From assembly GCF_037327425.1 (NCBI RefSeq), contig NZ_CP147846.1, positions 3,534,001 through 3,598,000 of the forward strand: a stretch of DNA of 64,000 bases, in the 5' to 3' direction. Under the pieces are notes generated by a model. It had not been told where the DNA came from and did no database searches. It saw only the letters and a program-made list of their open reading frames with translations. Source of the stretch: Rhodococcus sovatensis (GTDB lineage: Bacteria > Actinomycetota > Actinomycetes > Mycobacteriales > Mycobacteriaceae). The translations under genes were made by a program, and so were the position numbers. The stretch's first letter is position 1, and each line of letters begins with the position of its first letter. This document shows, in pieces, positions 52,002 through 60,905 of the stretch.

Positions 52002-53479
52002 CGGCCCAGGAGGCTCGCAGCATCGCCGTCCGCTACGGCCTCGGGCTGGTCGTGCTCAACGTTTTCGCCGCTGTACAGGTCACGTTCGTCGTAGCCCTCC
52101 TGGCGCGCTCGGAGACAGCAACAGTGGGCAGTATCCTGACCGATCCTGCTTTCAGTGTGTTCCGGTGGATAGTGCCGCTCGGCGTCTCCACGGGGGCGAT
52201 CGCAGGCGCGCTGCTGATCGTGCCGACACTGAGGTGGATCACAAGCAGCAACGCTCCGACGGCAGGCCAGGCGCGACGCGCAGTACGAATACCGCTGCAT
52301 CACACAGCATCACACCTCGCACTGTGGCTCGGATTCGGGTTCGCCCTGGCATTTCTGACCCGCGGCATCGAACGAGACATCACGATCCTCGTCATCGTCG
52401 GCACCATCTTCGGCGCGGTGACGACGGCCGGAACGGGGTACCTACTGACCGAACGCGCACTCCGCCCGGTCTCTGTGCGTGCATCGGCCGCGCTCCCCCG
52501 GGCACGTCGCGAATTGAGTGTGCTGGCCCGACTCGTCATCACCTGGGTCGTGTGCACAGCGTTTCCGGTATCCGCGATTACCCTGATCGTCATCGCCCAC
52601 TCCACCGGCACACCCGTCGAAATCCCCGCCCCTATCGAACTTCCGATACTCATCGTGTCGGCGATCGCGCTCGGCACCGGGCTGAGAGGAACGATCCTCG
52701 TGGCCCGATCGGTATCCGAACCGGTCGGCGAGGTGAGTTCGGCGATGGCCGAAATCGAGAGCGGCAACACCGAAGTCGAGGTGCCCGTGTACGACTCGTC
52801 CGAGATCGGTGACCTGCAACGCGGATTCAACGCCATGTCCACCGGCCTGACCGAGCGCGAACGACTACGAGATCTCTTCGGCCGACACGTCGGCACGCAG
52901 GTCGCCTCGCGTGCACTGGAACAATCCGACTTCCCTCGCGGCGACGTCCAATATGCGGCAGTCCTGTTCATCGACCTCGTCGGATCCACCGCCTTCGCCG
53001 TCGACCATCCGCCCGAACGCGTCGCCGAAGCACTCAACGAGTTCTTGGCCATCGTCGTCGACACCGTCGACGCCAATCTCGGCTTCATCAACAAGTTCGA
53101 GGGCGACGCCGCACTGGCGATCTTCGGTGCACCACAGCCGATCGACGACCCGGCCACGGGCGCATTGCGGGCAGCGCGGATGCTCCGCGTCGCGCTGAGA
53201 TCGCTCGACTCGATGGACTTCGGAATCGGCGTCGCCGCCGGTCAAGTCTTCGCCGGCGACATCGGCGCAACCCAACGCTACGAATACACAGTCATCGGCG
53301 AACCGGTCAATTGCGCGGCCCGACTGTCCGACCTCGCCAAGAGTGAACCCTCGCGGGTGCTCGTGGCCCAGCAGGTGGTCGACCGCGCAAACGCCGACGA
53401 AGCTCAACTCTGGCGAACACTGGACCCGGTGATCCTGAGAGGACTCTCCGAGGCCACCACCATCGCAACAGTCCGCTAG
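51998..53479 (+). CDS. Membrane class III adenylate cyclase with HAMP domain
   Basis: A 493-residue protein with six N-terminal helices (between about residues 15 and 245), a HAMP linker (VSEPVGEVSSAMAEIESGNTEVEVPVYDSSEIGDLQRGFN) and a C-terminal class III cyclase domain. Catalytic residues are present: metal Asp in LFIDLVGST and FEGDAALAIF, purine-binding Lys in INKFEGD, Thr in YTVIGEP, and transition-state Asn/Arg in VNCAARL. It makes cAMP from ATP in response to a membrane signal, like Rv1318c-1320c/Rv3645. Translationally coupled to the HTH gene. Confidence 0.92.
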   Translation: MTAQEARSIAVRYGLGLVVLNVFAAVQVTFVVALLARSETATVGSILTDPAFSVFRWIVPLGVSTGAIAGALLIVPTLRWITSSNAPTAGQARRAVRIPLHHTASHLALWLGFGFALAFLTRGIERDITILVIVGTIFGAVTTAGTGYLLTERALRPVSVRASAALPRARRELSVLARLVITWVVCTAFPVSAITLIVIAHSTGTPVEIPAPIELPILIVSAIALGTGLRGTILVARSVSEPVGEVSSAMAEIESGNTEVEVPVYDSSEIGDLQRGFNAMSTGLTERERLRDLFGRHVGTQVASRALEQSDFPRGDVQYAAVLFIDLVGSTAFAVDHPPERVAEALNEFLAIVVDTVDANLGFINKFEGDAALAIFGAPQPIDDPATGALRAARMLRVALRSLDSMDFGIGVAAGQVFAGDIGATQRYEYTVIGEPVNCAARLSDLAKSEPSRVLVAQQVVDRANADEAQLWRTLDPVILRGLSEATTIATVR

Positions 53480-54762
53480 CGGTCCCGAAACCGCTGCAGA
53501 ATCTCGCGCATCGTGTGCGGATAGATACCTTCCTCGGCCAACTGTCTGCGGGTCTTACGACGAGTGATGATCAATCCGGTGATTGCAACGATCCACACCG
53601 GATACTGCGCCAGGAACGCGACCCTGAACGCATCGAACGTGTAGCCGCCGAGCGCGCCGAGTATCCACCCGATGGAGGCGATGACGAGGAGCGAGGCGAG
53701 GAATCCGCCGATGTTGACCATGCCCTGCGCGGTGCCGAGGTTCGCGCTCGGGTTGAACGTCCGGGCGTAGTCGAACCCGATGACCGACCCCGGTCCACCC
53801 ACCGAGATGACGACGACGAGGACCACCAGCAGCCACAGCGGCGCCGGGCCGGGTAATGCCAGAACAATTCCCCACATCGCTGCGTTGCTGATCATGATCG
53901 TGAGCACCATCCACGATCGACGCATCGGATAGCGTCCGGTGAGGATCCCCAATCCGATACCCGATACAACCGCGGACACCACCGAAATCGACAGCAGTAC
54001 ACCCGCAGTCGACGTCGAGAGGCCCTGCGCAGACGTCAGATACGGTATCCCCCACAGCAGCGCGAACACGGTGATGGAGAACTGCGTTCCCATGTGACTG
54101 AAGAAGCCGAGCCGGGTTCCCGGCCGTTTCCAGACCTGGCCGATCGTTGCGAAGGTCTCGCGCATCGACGTGGGTTTCTCGACGATCTCTGTCCCGGGTG
54201 GCGCGTCTCGGATCAGCGCCAACACCAGCACGAACGCCACGAGACCGAGCGAGGCCGCGCTGCCGAAGGCGAACGTCCACCCCGGACCGTTGAGCAACAT
54301 CAAGAACGGAACTGCAGAGAATATCTGTCCCGTCTGACCGAGAAGACCCGTCAGCTGCGACACGATCGGCACCTGCCGTGGCCCGAACCATTGCGGCACC
54401 AAACGCAGAACCGAGATGAAGGTCAACGCGTCGCCGACACCTACCAGGGCTCGCGCCGCGACTGCCAGCGGCAACGACTCCGTGACAGCGAGCGTGATCT
54501 GCGCGATCGCCATCAGGAGTGCGCCGGCGGCGATCATCTTCCGCGATCCCACTCGGTCGAGAACTACACCCGCCGGAATCTGCATCGCCGCATAGACGAC
54601 GACCTGCAGTACGACGAACGACGCCAACAACGATGGGCTGATCGAGAATCGGTCGGCGGCCTGAAGGCCGGCGACGCCGAACGCAGTGCGGTGCAGAACG
54701 CCGACGATGTACGCGAACACGCCGACACCCCAGACCACCCACACAGTTCTCACTGCGAACAT
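53476..54762 (-). CDS. Major facilitator superfamily transporter
   Basis: A 428-residue transporter with twelve predicted helices. The start MFAVRTVWVVWGVGVFAYIVGVLHRTAFGVAGL and the RVGSRKMIAAGALLMAIAQ loop (MFS motif A region) fit the nitrate/hexuronate-like MFS branch; the ATG at 54762 is chosen over one ten codons upstream. Substrate unknown. Convergent with the cyclase gene, whose stop overlaps its own by 4 nt. Confidence 0.88.
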   Translation of the reverse strand: MFAVRTVWVVWGVGVFAYIVGVLHRTAFGVAGLQAADRFSISPSLLASFVVLQVVVYAAMQIPAGVVLDRVGSRKMIAAGALLMAIAQITLAVTESLPLAVAARALVGVGDALTFISVLRLVPQWFGPRQVPIVSQLTGLLGQTGQIFSAVPFLMLLNGPGWTFAFGSAASLGLVAFVLVLALIRDAPPGTEIVEKPTSMRETFATIGQVWKRPGTRLGFFSHMGTQFSITVFALLWGIPYLTSAQGLSTSTAGVLLSISVVSAVVSGIGLGILTGRYPMRRSWMVLTIMISNAAMWGIVLALPGPAPLWLLVVLVVVISVGGPGSVIGFDYARTFNPSANLGTAQGMVNIGGFLASLLVIASIGWILGALGGYTFDAFRVAFLAQYPVWIVAITGLIITRRKTRRQLAEEGIYPHTMREILQRFRDR

Positions 54763-54829
54763 TCTGCCGGGTGGGTTGTGGAAGGATCGCACCCGGCGGT
54801 AGGCAGCAACAAGAAAGTGGGTTCAGCAC

Positions 54830-55264
54830 ATGACCGGCTACATCTTGGTACTCAACGGGCCGAACTTGAACATGCTCGGTACCCGTCAGCCCGAGGTGTA
54901 CGGCCACGAGACGCTCGCCGACGTCGTCGCCCTGTGCGAGAAGACCGCTGCGGCTCACGGCCGGACAGTGCGCGCCGAGCAGTCGAACCACGAGGGCCAG
55001 ATCATCGACTGGATCCACGAGGCACGCGGCCAGGCGTCGGGAATCGTCATCAATCCCGGCGGATTGACCCACACGTCCGTCGCGCTACGCGATGCCCTCG
55101 TCATTCCCGAGGTTCCGGTCATCGAGGTCCACATCAGCAACGTCCATGCTCGCGAAGAGTTCCGTCACCATTCGTTCGTCTCGCCTATCGCCAGTGGCGT
55201 CATCGCCGGCCTCGGTATCGCAGGCTACGGATACGCCGTCGAGAGGCTGATCGCACTCAGCTAG
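54830..55264 (+). CDS. aroQ: Type II 3-dehydroquinate dehydratase
   Basis: Third step of the shikimate pathway, 3-dehydroquinate to 3-dehydroshikimate. The 144-residue protein shows LNGPNLNMLGTRQPEVYG (catalytic Arg and Tyr loop), EQSNHEGQIIDWIHEA, NPGGLTHTSVALRDA and the His-bearing VIEVHISNVHAREEFRHHS. Length and motifs are those of the dodecameric type II enzyme. It is not clustered with other aro genes here. Confidence 0.96.
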   Translation: MTGYILVLNGPNLNMLGTRQPEVYGHETLADVVALCEKTAAAHGRTVRAEQSNHEGQIIDWIHEARGQASGIVINPGGLTHTSVALRDALVIPEVPVIEVHISNVHAREEFRHHSFVSPIASGVIAGLGIAGYGYAVERLIALS

Positions 55265-55327
55265 AGCTCAGGTTCACCCACCTATGCTGTGCCGAGGACA
55301 CTTCTCGGCGAGCAAGGGACACTTTCG

Positions 55328-56059
55328 GTGAGCAACAACAGCAAGAAGAAGGCGCAGGCAGCAGCTGCCGCACTGCAGGGCAAGAAGGACAAGCAGCGCC
55401 GCACACTGATCCAGGTCGCCGTCGCAGTCGTGCTCATCGCCCTGGTCGCCGCCATCGGATTCAGCATCGCGCGCAGCAACTCCGAGGACACCACCGCCGT
55501 ACCTGCCGCAACTCCGTCGTCGGTCACCCAGGACGGCGCGATCCGTATCGGTGATCCGAACGCATCCGTGGTCGTCACCGTCGTCGAGGACTTCCAGTGC
55601 CCGGCATGCAAGCAGTTCGAGGCGATCAGCGGCGACACCCTGTCCGAGTTGGTCGCCGACAACACGATCGCAGTCGACTACAAACCGATCGCGATTCTCG
55701 ACCGCATGTCCTCGACCAACTACTCCACGCGCGCAGCCAACGCGAGCCTGTGCGTCGCCGACGCCGACATATCGGCGTGGCCCGCCTGGCACAAAGCGAT
55801 GTTCGAGCAGCAACCCACCGAGGGCGGCGCAGGCCTGAGCGACGACGATCTTCTCGGGCTCATCCAGTTGGCGGGGATCGACAGCCCGGACGTGACCAGC
55901 TGCATCACCGACGGGGCCTACACCGACTACGTTGCGAGCCAGACGCAAAGCGTCCTCGACGGCGGCGTCACCGGCACCCCGACCGTGACGGTCAACGGTG
56001 AAACCGTGTCGAACCCGACGCCGGACGGCCTGCGGGCGGCCATCGCTGCCGCGCAGTGA
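55328..56059 (+). CDS. DsbA-family thioredoxin-fold membrane protein
   Basis: A 243-residue protein from the GTG at 55328: basic N-terminus, one helix (TLIQVAVAVVLIALVAAIGFSIA) and an extracytoplasmic DsbA-like domain with the active site EDFQCPACKQFE (CPAC) and cis-Pro region GVTGTPTVTVNG. It oxidises exported proteins. It is followed, with a 4-bp overlap, by the VKOR gene that should re-oxidise it, replacing DsbB. Confidence 0.93.
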   Translation: MSNNSKKKAQAAAAALQGKKDKQRRTLIQVAVAVVLIALVAAIGFSIARSNSEDTTAVPAATPSSVTQDGAIRIGDPNASVVVTVVEDFQCPACKQFEAISGDTLSELVADNTIAVDYKPIAILDRMSSTNYSTRAANASLCVADADISAWPAWHKAMFEQQPTEGGAGLSDDDLLGLIQLAGIDSPDVTSCITDGAYTDYVASQTQSVLDGGVTGTPTVTVNGETVSNPTPDGLRAAIAAAQ

Positions 56060-56625
56060 AAGCGGGCAGAACTACTGCGTGGGTCCTGACGGTCGGTGGG
56101 ACCCTCGGACTTCTCGCCGCGCTGGCGCTGACAATCGAGCGGTTCAAGCTGCTCGAGGATGCGTCGTACGTGCCGTCGTGCAGCTTGAATCCGGTTCTCT
56201 CCTGCGGATCGGTGATGACGACCGATCAGGCAGCGCTGTTCGGATTTCCCAACCCCATCATCGGAATCGTGGCGTTCACGGTCGTCGTGGTCACCGGAAT
56301 ACTGACGCTGGCGCGGATCGAACTGCCGCATTGGTTCTGGCTCGGACTGTCGTTGGGAACTCTGCTGGGCGAGGTCTTCGTCCACTGGCTCATCGTTCAA
56401 AGCTTGTACGAAATCGGCGCCCTCTGCCCGTACTGCATGGTGGTCTGGGCAGTGACGATGCCGATATTCGTGGTGTCTCTGTCGCAACTGGTCGACCGGG
56501 ATCACGCAGGCGCTGTCCCGAGCCTGCTGATCGAGTGGCGCTGGACCATTCTGGCTGTGTGGTACGCCGTGGTGATCGTGCTGATCGGCATCCGATTCTC
56601 CGACTACTGGGCAACCCTGCTCTAG
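56056..56625 (+). CDS. Vitamin K epoxide reductase (VKOR) family protein
   Basis: A 189-residue membrane quinone reductase that reoxidises DsbA-type proteins. It has four-helix topology, the loop cysteines SCSLNPVLSCGSVM, the Ser/Thr-bearing PNPIIGI, and the active-site CXXC in LCPYCMVVW. The GTG at 56056 overlaps the DsbA stop (GTGA). Mycobacteria have the same DsbA-VKOR arrangement. The stop overlaps the convergent RidA stop by 4 nt. Confidence 0.93.
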   Translation: MKAGRTTAWVLTVGGTLGLLAALALTIERFKLLEDASYVPSCSLNPVLSCGSVMTTDQAALFGFPNPIIGIVAFTVVVVTGILTLARIELPHWFWLGLSLGTLLGEVFVHWLIVQSLYEIGALCPYCMVVWAVTMPIFVVSLSQLVDRDHAGAVPSLLIEWRWTILAVWYAVVIVLIGIRFSDYWATLL

Positions 56626-57002
56626 AGGACTGCCGTCGCGTCGATTTCGATCAACAACTCGTCCATCGCGAGACGTGACACCTCGACAACGGTCTGCGCG
56701 GGCCTGATCCTCGGAAACAGCTCACCGAGTATGCCGGTGTAGGTGTCGAGATCGCCCAGATTCACGAAGTACACCGTCAGCTTGACTACGTTGTCGAGCG
56801 TTCCACCGGCCGCGTCGAGGATCAGCCGAATGTTCTCGAACGACAGTCGGATCTGTGCCTCTACGTCACCGACGCCCTCGAACTGTCCGTCCGCAGTGAT
56901 AGCCGTCTGCCCGGACAGATACAGCGTGCGAGCAGGATTCGCGACGACGATGCACTGGGACAACAGCTGGGCGCCTGGGTCCCACACCGTCTTCGGTGAC
57001 AC
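56622..57002 (-). CDS. RidA family protein
   Basis: From a GTG at 57002 the 126-residue product reads MSPKTVWDPGAQLLSQCIVVANP, fitting the RidA N-terminus, then RTLYLSGQTAITADGQFEGVGDVEAQIRLSFENIRLILDAAG and RPAQTVVEVSRLAMDELLIEIDATAV. RidA proteins deaminate reactive enamines from PLP enzymes such as IlvA. The Arg of the classical Arg105 site lies in the IRPAQTVVEV region. The frame extends to 57137 but that part has no family match. Confidence 0.85.
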   Translation of the reverse strand: MSPKTVWDPGAQLLSQCIVVANPARTLYLSGQTAITADGQFEGVGDVEAQIRLSFENIRLILDAAGGTLDNVVKLTVYFVNLGDLDTYTGILGELFPRIRPAQTVVEVSRLAMDELLIEIDATAVL

Positions 57003-57235
57003 CAGGTACTTGTCGATGGCGGGCCTCCCCGGTCTGTCGTGGTCATGGCTCAGTGTGTCGCGGTCATGCCACCGCCAACCTACCGTGCGCCGCCGGTTGT
57101 GACCCAACACAATGGGACACCCGGTAATCCGCCCCACGGAACGATTCGGCAGTGCATGATGATGTGAGTCAGCTCACCACAGTGAGCGGGCGTCGTACGT
57201 CGGGGCGGGAAATTTCAGGCACCAGGAGTTGTTAC

Positions 57236-58654
57236 ATGGCAGGCGATCCAATCGCAGTCATCGTTGCCGTACTCGTGTCCGCTGCAGGAGCGGCAGCAGG
57301 GACCGACCTCCCACCGCCCATCCAGGACGGTGCCGCAGGAGTCGCCGCCGCAGCGGAGGAGGCTGAACCAGGTCTACAGGAACAGCTCGACGGCCTGCTG
57401 GCCACATTGCCGGAGGCTCAACGCGAGACAGCTGACGTCATGCTCGACAACGCAGCAACTGCCGTCGAAGACGCCGCCGAACCGCTGTTGCCGCCGACCG
57501 AAACCGAAGAAATCGACGCTCCCGACGAGGCAGAGTCGGTCGCGTCCGAGCCGACGACGTCTGCCGTGACGCCCGTGGTCAGCAATCCGACTTCCACCAT
57601 CACCTCGCTCGGGGCAGTGATTCCGAGCAGAGCCGGAGCCGTCCAGTTCGGCACCTCCACCTTCTCGCTCGGCGACCTCGCCTCGCAGACAGCGTTCATG
57701 CCGGCCGCAGAAGCGCTTCGCCGAGCGCTGTTTCCCGGAATGCCCGCTACGTTCACCGGCGTCTCGACCTCTCCTATCGGAGCGATCACGGCCTTCGTAC
57801 CGTGGTTGATGAAAGCCGGAGCCATCTGCGACGGAGTGAAGGCGCCCACCATCGCCGCGCTGTACGCTGCCGAGAACGGATTCCGTTACGGCCCGACCGC
57901 TCCCGTGTCCTCCACCGGTGCCCGCGGACCCGGCCAGTTCATGCCGGGAACCTGGCAGACGTACGGCAAGGACGCGGACGGTGACGGCATCGCCGACATC
58001 AACGGAATCGCCGACTCGGTGATGGCGTCGGGAAATCTGTTGTGCGACATCAACAACCAAGTCGAAAAATGGAAGTCCGAGGGGCGAGTCTCCGGCGACA
58101 CTCTGGATCTGACCATCGCCGGATACAACGCAGGTGCCGGTGCTGTTCTTCGATCTGGCGGAATGCCGTCGGGAACACCGGATTACGAGAATCAGACCAA
58201 ACCGTACGTCGCGAAGATCAGGGCGACGGAGATGCAGTTCGCCGGCATCCTCAACCCGCTCTCGACGCTCGACCTCGCGGCAATCGGCGGCCGTGCCGTC
58301 AATTCGGCCATGGACTACCTCGGACTGCCGTACGTGTGGGGAGGCGGCAACATCAACGGCCCGTCCGGCGGCGGCTTCGATTGCTCCGGTCTCACCTCGT
58401 ATGCAGTCTTCAAGGCGTCCGGCGGCACCATCACGCTGCCGCGCACGTCGGAGACACAGTGGAACGTAGGCACCGAGATTCCGTTGGCGATGGCGCAGCC
58501 AGGCGACCTGTTGTTCGGCAACTGGCAGGCAGGCGGACCCGGTCACGTCGCCATCTACGCCGGCAACGGCCAGATGGTGCACGCTCCGACGTTCGGCGAC
58601 GTCGTTCGGATCGGCCCGGTGTTCGACGGAATGAAGGCGCGTCGAGTGCTCTGA
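57236..58654 (+). CDS. Secreted cell-wall hydrolase, lytic transglycosylase + NlpC/P60
   Basis: A 472-residue protein from the ATG at 57236 with AGGAG 7 nt upstream. MAGDPIAVIVAVLVSAAGAA is a short hydrophobic N-terminus. An acidic Ala/Pro-rich linker follows, then a soluble transglycosylase-like domain (about residues 195-330, CDGVKAPTIAALYAAENGFRYGPTA, GARGPGQFMPGTWQTYG, TIAGYNAGAGAV) and a C-terminal NlpC/P60 peptidase (FDCSGLTSYAVF Cys, GHVAIYAGN His). It would cut both glycan and peptide bonds. No riboswitch-like leader is visible in the short upstream gap. Confidence 0.92.
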   Translation: MAGDPIAVIVAVLVSAAGAAAGTDLPPPIQDGAAGVAAAAEEAEPGLQEQLDGLLATLPEAQRETADVMLDNAATAVEDAAEPLLPPTETEEIDAPDEAESVASEPTTSAVTPVVSNPTSTITSLGAVIPSRAGAVQFGTSTFSLGDLASQTAFMPAAEALRRALFPGMPATFTGVSTSPIGAITAFVPWLMKAGAICDGVKAPTIAALYAAENGFRYGPTAPVSSTGARGPGQFMPGTWQTYGKDADGDGIADINGIADSVMASGNLLCDINNQVEKWKSEGRVSGDTLDLTIAGYNAGAGAVLRSGGMPSGTPDYENQTKPYVAKIRATEMQFAGILNPLSTLDLAAIGGRAVNSAMDYLGLPYVWGGGNINGPSGGGFDCSGLTSYAVFKASGGTITLPRTSETQWNVGTEIPLAMAQPGDLLFGNWQAGGPGHVAIYAGNGQMVHAPTFGDVVRIGPVFDGMKARRVL

Positions 58655-58666
58655 GGGCACGGGCAG

Positions 58667-58681
58667 GTAGGTTCTAGGCGA
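58667..58681 (+). promoter_or_regulatory. Possible leaderless promoter of the acyl-ACP thioesterase
   Basis: TAGGTT (58668-58673) lies 7 nt upstream of the ATG at 58681, with no Shine-Dalgarno between. The gap to the NlpC/P60 stop is only 26 bp, so read-through is also possible. Confidence 0.3.
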
Positions 58682-59490
58682 TGAACTCTGCCGAACGAGG
58701 GAGCGCACCTGTGGCCAGCGGAACCCGCACCGAACCTCTGAGCTTCGACGACCCGCTGGCCCCCGCCCCGCCGGCGGGGGAAGGCTTCGAAACCGCCTGG
58801 ACCGTGCGCACCGGCGACGTCGACCCCGACAACCGCCTCAGGTTCGACGGTATCGCCCGCTACCTGCAGGACATCGGTTCGGACAACCTCGCGGCCACAC
58901 CGCTCGGCGAGACCGATCCGTTCTGGATCGTGCGTCGGACGGTAATCGACGTCCATACTCCGGTGAAGTTTCCCGACCGAGTACACATGCGGCGCTGGTG
59001 CTCCTCGATGTCGACTCGGTGGTCCAACATGCGGGTGGACATCACGACCGACAAGGGCGCGTCGATCGAGACCGAAGGTTTCTGGATCAACATCAGCGCC
59101 ACCACCGGGATGCCGACGCGCATCAGCGACGAAGCACTGGGCTTGCTGGCCCGCACCACCGAGGAGCATCGCTTGCGCTGGAAGGCATGGCTCACCGAGC
59201 CTGCGCCCGCGCAGTCGCATACCGACGTGCAATTTCCTTTGCGCGCCACCGACATCGACTCGTTCAACCACGTCAACAACGCGGCATACTGGCACGCCGT
59301 CGAGGAACTGCTCGTCGACCGGAGTGACCTGCTCAGCGTCCCGCACCGGGCAGTCATCGAATACCTGTCCCCCATCCTCGCCGGTGAGCACGTCAGCATT
59401 CGACACCGCTACGAAGGCGGGGAACTGACGATGTGGTTCGTGGTCTCCGGCGTCGCGCGCTGCGTCGCGAAAGTCGCCCCGAGAGCCTGA
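58681..59490 (+). CDS. Acyl-ACP thioesterase family protein
   Basis: A 269-residue double hotdog protein. The first half is WTVRTGDVDPDNRLRFDGIARYLQDIGSDNL ... FWIVRRTVIDVHTPVKFPDRVHMRRWCSS, the second RATDIDSFNHVNNAAYWHAVEELL ... PHRAVIEYLSPILAGEHVSI. The N-H-V-N-N and D-x-x-x-H-V-N signatures match plant/bacterial acyl-ACP thioesterases, which release free fatty acids. Its last 82 nt are antisense to the 3' end of the AMP-binding ligase. Confidence 0.88.
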   Translation: MNSAERGSAPVASGTRTEPLSFDDPLAPAPPAGEGFETAWTVRTGDVDPDNRLRFDGIARYLQDIGSDNLAATPLGETDPFWIVRRTVIDVHTPVKFPDRVHMRRWCSSMSTRWSNMRVDITTDKGASIETEGFWINISATTGMPTRISDEALGLLARTTEEHRLRWKAWLTEPAPAQSHTDVQFPLRATDIDSFNHVNNAAYWHAVEELLVDRSDLLSVPHRAVIEYLSPILAGEHVSIRHRYEGGELTMWFVVSGVARCVAKVAPRA

Positions 59491-60905
59491 CGATCGAGCT
59501 TGCCGCGCGGCGTCCGCGGGAGTCCCGCGAGCAGAAGGATGCGCGACGGCATGCTCGGGCTCGGTAGAGTCGCGCGCAACGCGCGACGGATCTCCGAAAC
59601 GGACGGTCCGTCCGAATCGACTACCACCGCCAACGCAGGCGCTTCACCCATCCGCTCATCCGCTATCGCGACGACAGCAGCCTCGTCCACACCCGGAATA
59701 TCCAGTGCTGCAGCCTCGATCGGTGTGAGTTCGACGTTCAGACCTCCCCTGATCAACGTCTCGGAATCCCGGCCGAACAGAGTGAGTGCACGGCTGCCCA
59801 TGTCCCCACCCATGTCCCCACCCGTGTCCCCACCCATGTCCCCACCCGTGTCCCCACCCGTGTCCCCACCCATGTCACCGTGCACGTCCTCGAGGCTTCC
59901 CCTGTCCCCGACCGTCATCCACCCGTCCACCGGCCCTCCCGAGATTCCGCCGCGAGTGAGATAGCCGTCGAACAGCATGTCGCTCCGAACATGGACGATT
60001 CCATCTCGGATTTCTGCATCCACACCGTCGAACAAGGTTCCAGCACCCGGATCGACGCCGCGGTCGTAGGACACGAAACTCAATTCCGACGCGCCGTAGA
60101 AATGCACCAACGACGCGTTGGGCAACACCGTCTGCAGCGCCACCCGCCCGGAGGACGGCCACCGCGCCGCACTGGACAGCACCTCGCGGACGCTCGGCAC
60201 CGTCCCGATTCCTGATCGCACCACGTCCCAGGCGATCGTCGGAACCGAGTACAGATGCGTCGGAGAGCTGATCAGGGCTTCTGCGACCGGCCGGAGATCG
60301 ACGCATGCACCGCGGGTCAAGCCATGCAAAGCGCCGTACAGGAAATGGGTGTGGTCGAGGACGCCCGGCGTCGACACCCGGTCACCGCGCCGGACGTCGA
60401 ACACCGCGTCGCTACGATCGAGCGTCCGCGCCCAGGACAACTGGTTTCGGACGAAGAGTTTGGGCTCGCCGGTGGTGCCCGACGTGATACCCACGAGCAA
60501 TTCACTCTGCGCACACGCCGTCCCGTGCGGCCCGTCGGAATCGACGTTCGTGACCGGGTTCTCGCACCCGAGCTTGCGCAATCGCCGGTGCCCAGCAGGC
60601 GCAGCGATCACCGCGCCGGGCTGGGTGAGTTCGATGACCTGCGCGAACTGACCGGCAAGCAAGTGCCTGTGCAACAACACCACCCCGACGCCCGAGCGCA
60701 TCGCCGCCGTCACGGCCACGAGTGAGCCGACATCCGACGTCGGTAGGACAGCGATCCGCTGCATACCGCGCATCCCCGCCGCCGCGCGGGTCACTCTGGC
60801 CCAGAACTCGGCGTAGGACACCGATTCCCGACGGTCGACGACGGCCAGCTTGTGCGGGATGTCGCGGACGTGGCGAGCGATGCGGTCGGCAAGCAATTCA
60901 GTCAT
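59409..60905 (-). CDS. AMP-forming acyl-CoA/acid ligase with a GGD(M/T) repeat insertion
   Basis: A 498-residue adenylating enzyme. The N-domain has LLVGITSGTTGEPKLFVRNQLSWA (P-loop-like A3) and HFYGASELSFVS (A5); the A7-A8 region carries VDGWMTVGDRGSLED, then a run of GGDM/GGDT units encoded by a 12-bp minisatellite, then ALTLFGRDSETLIRGGLNVEL. The C-terminal Lys is in PRTPRGKLDRQ. Substrate is probably a carboxylic acid. It starts at 60905, overlapping the EcfT gene by 8 nt. Confidence 0.9.
   Translation of the reverse strand: MTELLADRIARHVRDIPHKLAVVDRRESVSYAEFWARVTRAAAGMRGMQRIAVLPTSDVGSLVAVTAAMRSGVGVVLLHRHLLAGQFAQVIELTQPGAVIAAPAGHRRLRKLGCENPVTNVDSDGPHGTACAQSELLVGITSGTTGEPKLFVRNQLSWARTLDRSDAVFDVRRGDRVSTPGVLDHTHFLYGALHGLTRGACVDLRPVAEALISSPTHLYSVPTIAWDVVRSGIGTVPSVREVLSSAARWPSSGRVALQTVLPNASLVHFYGASELSFVSYDRGVDPGAGTLFDGVDAEIRDGIVHVRSDMLFDGYLTRGGISGGPVDGWMTVGDRGSLEDVHGDMGGDTGGDTGGDMGGDTGGDMGGDMGSRALTLFGRDSETLIRGGLNVELTPIEAAALDIPGVDEAAVVAIADERMGEAPALAVVVDSDGPSVSEIRRALRATLPSPSMPSRILLLAGLPRTPRGKLDRQALGATFATQRATPETTNHIVSSPPS
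59799..59882. repeat. 12-bp minisatellite, seven units, inside the AMP-ligase gene
   Basis: Plus-strand units CATGTCCCCACC or CGTGTCCCCACC begin at 59799, 59811, 59823, 59835, 59847 and 59859; a degenerate seventh unit is at 59871. They encode Gly-Gly-Asp-Met/Thr repeats in the hinge region of the enzyme. Confidence 0.85.

Noticed and set aside
57138..57235. Possible c-di-AMP (ydaO-type) riboswitch before the NlpC/P60 gene
   Set aside because: The gap is under 100 nt and lacks the conserved ydaO pattern.
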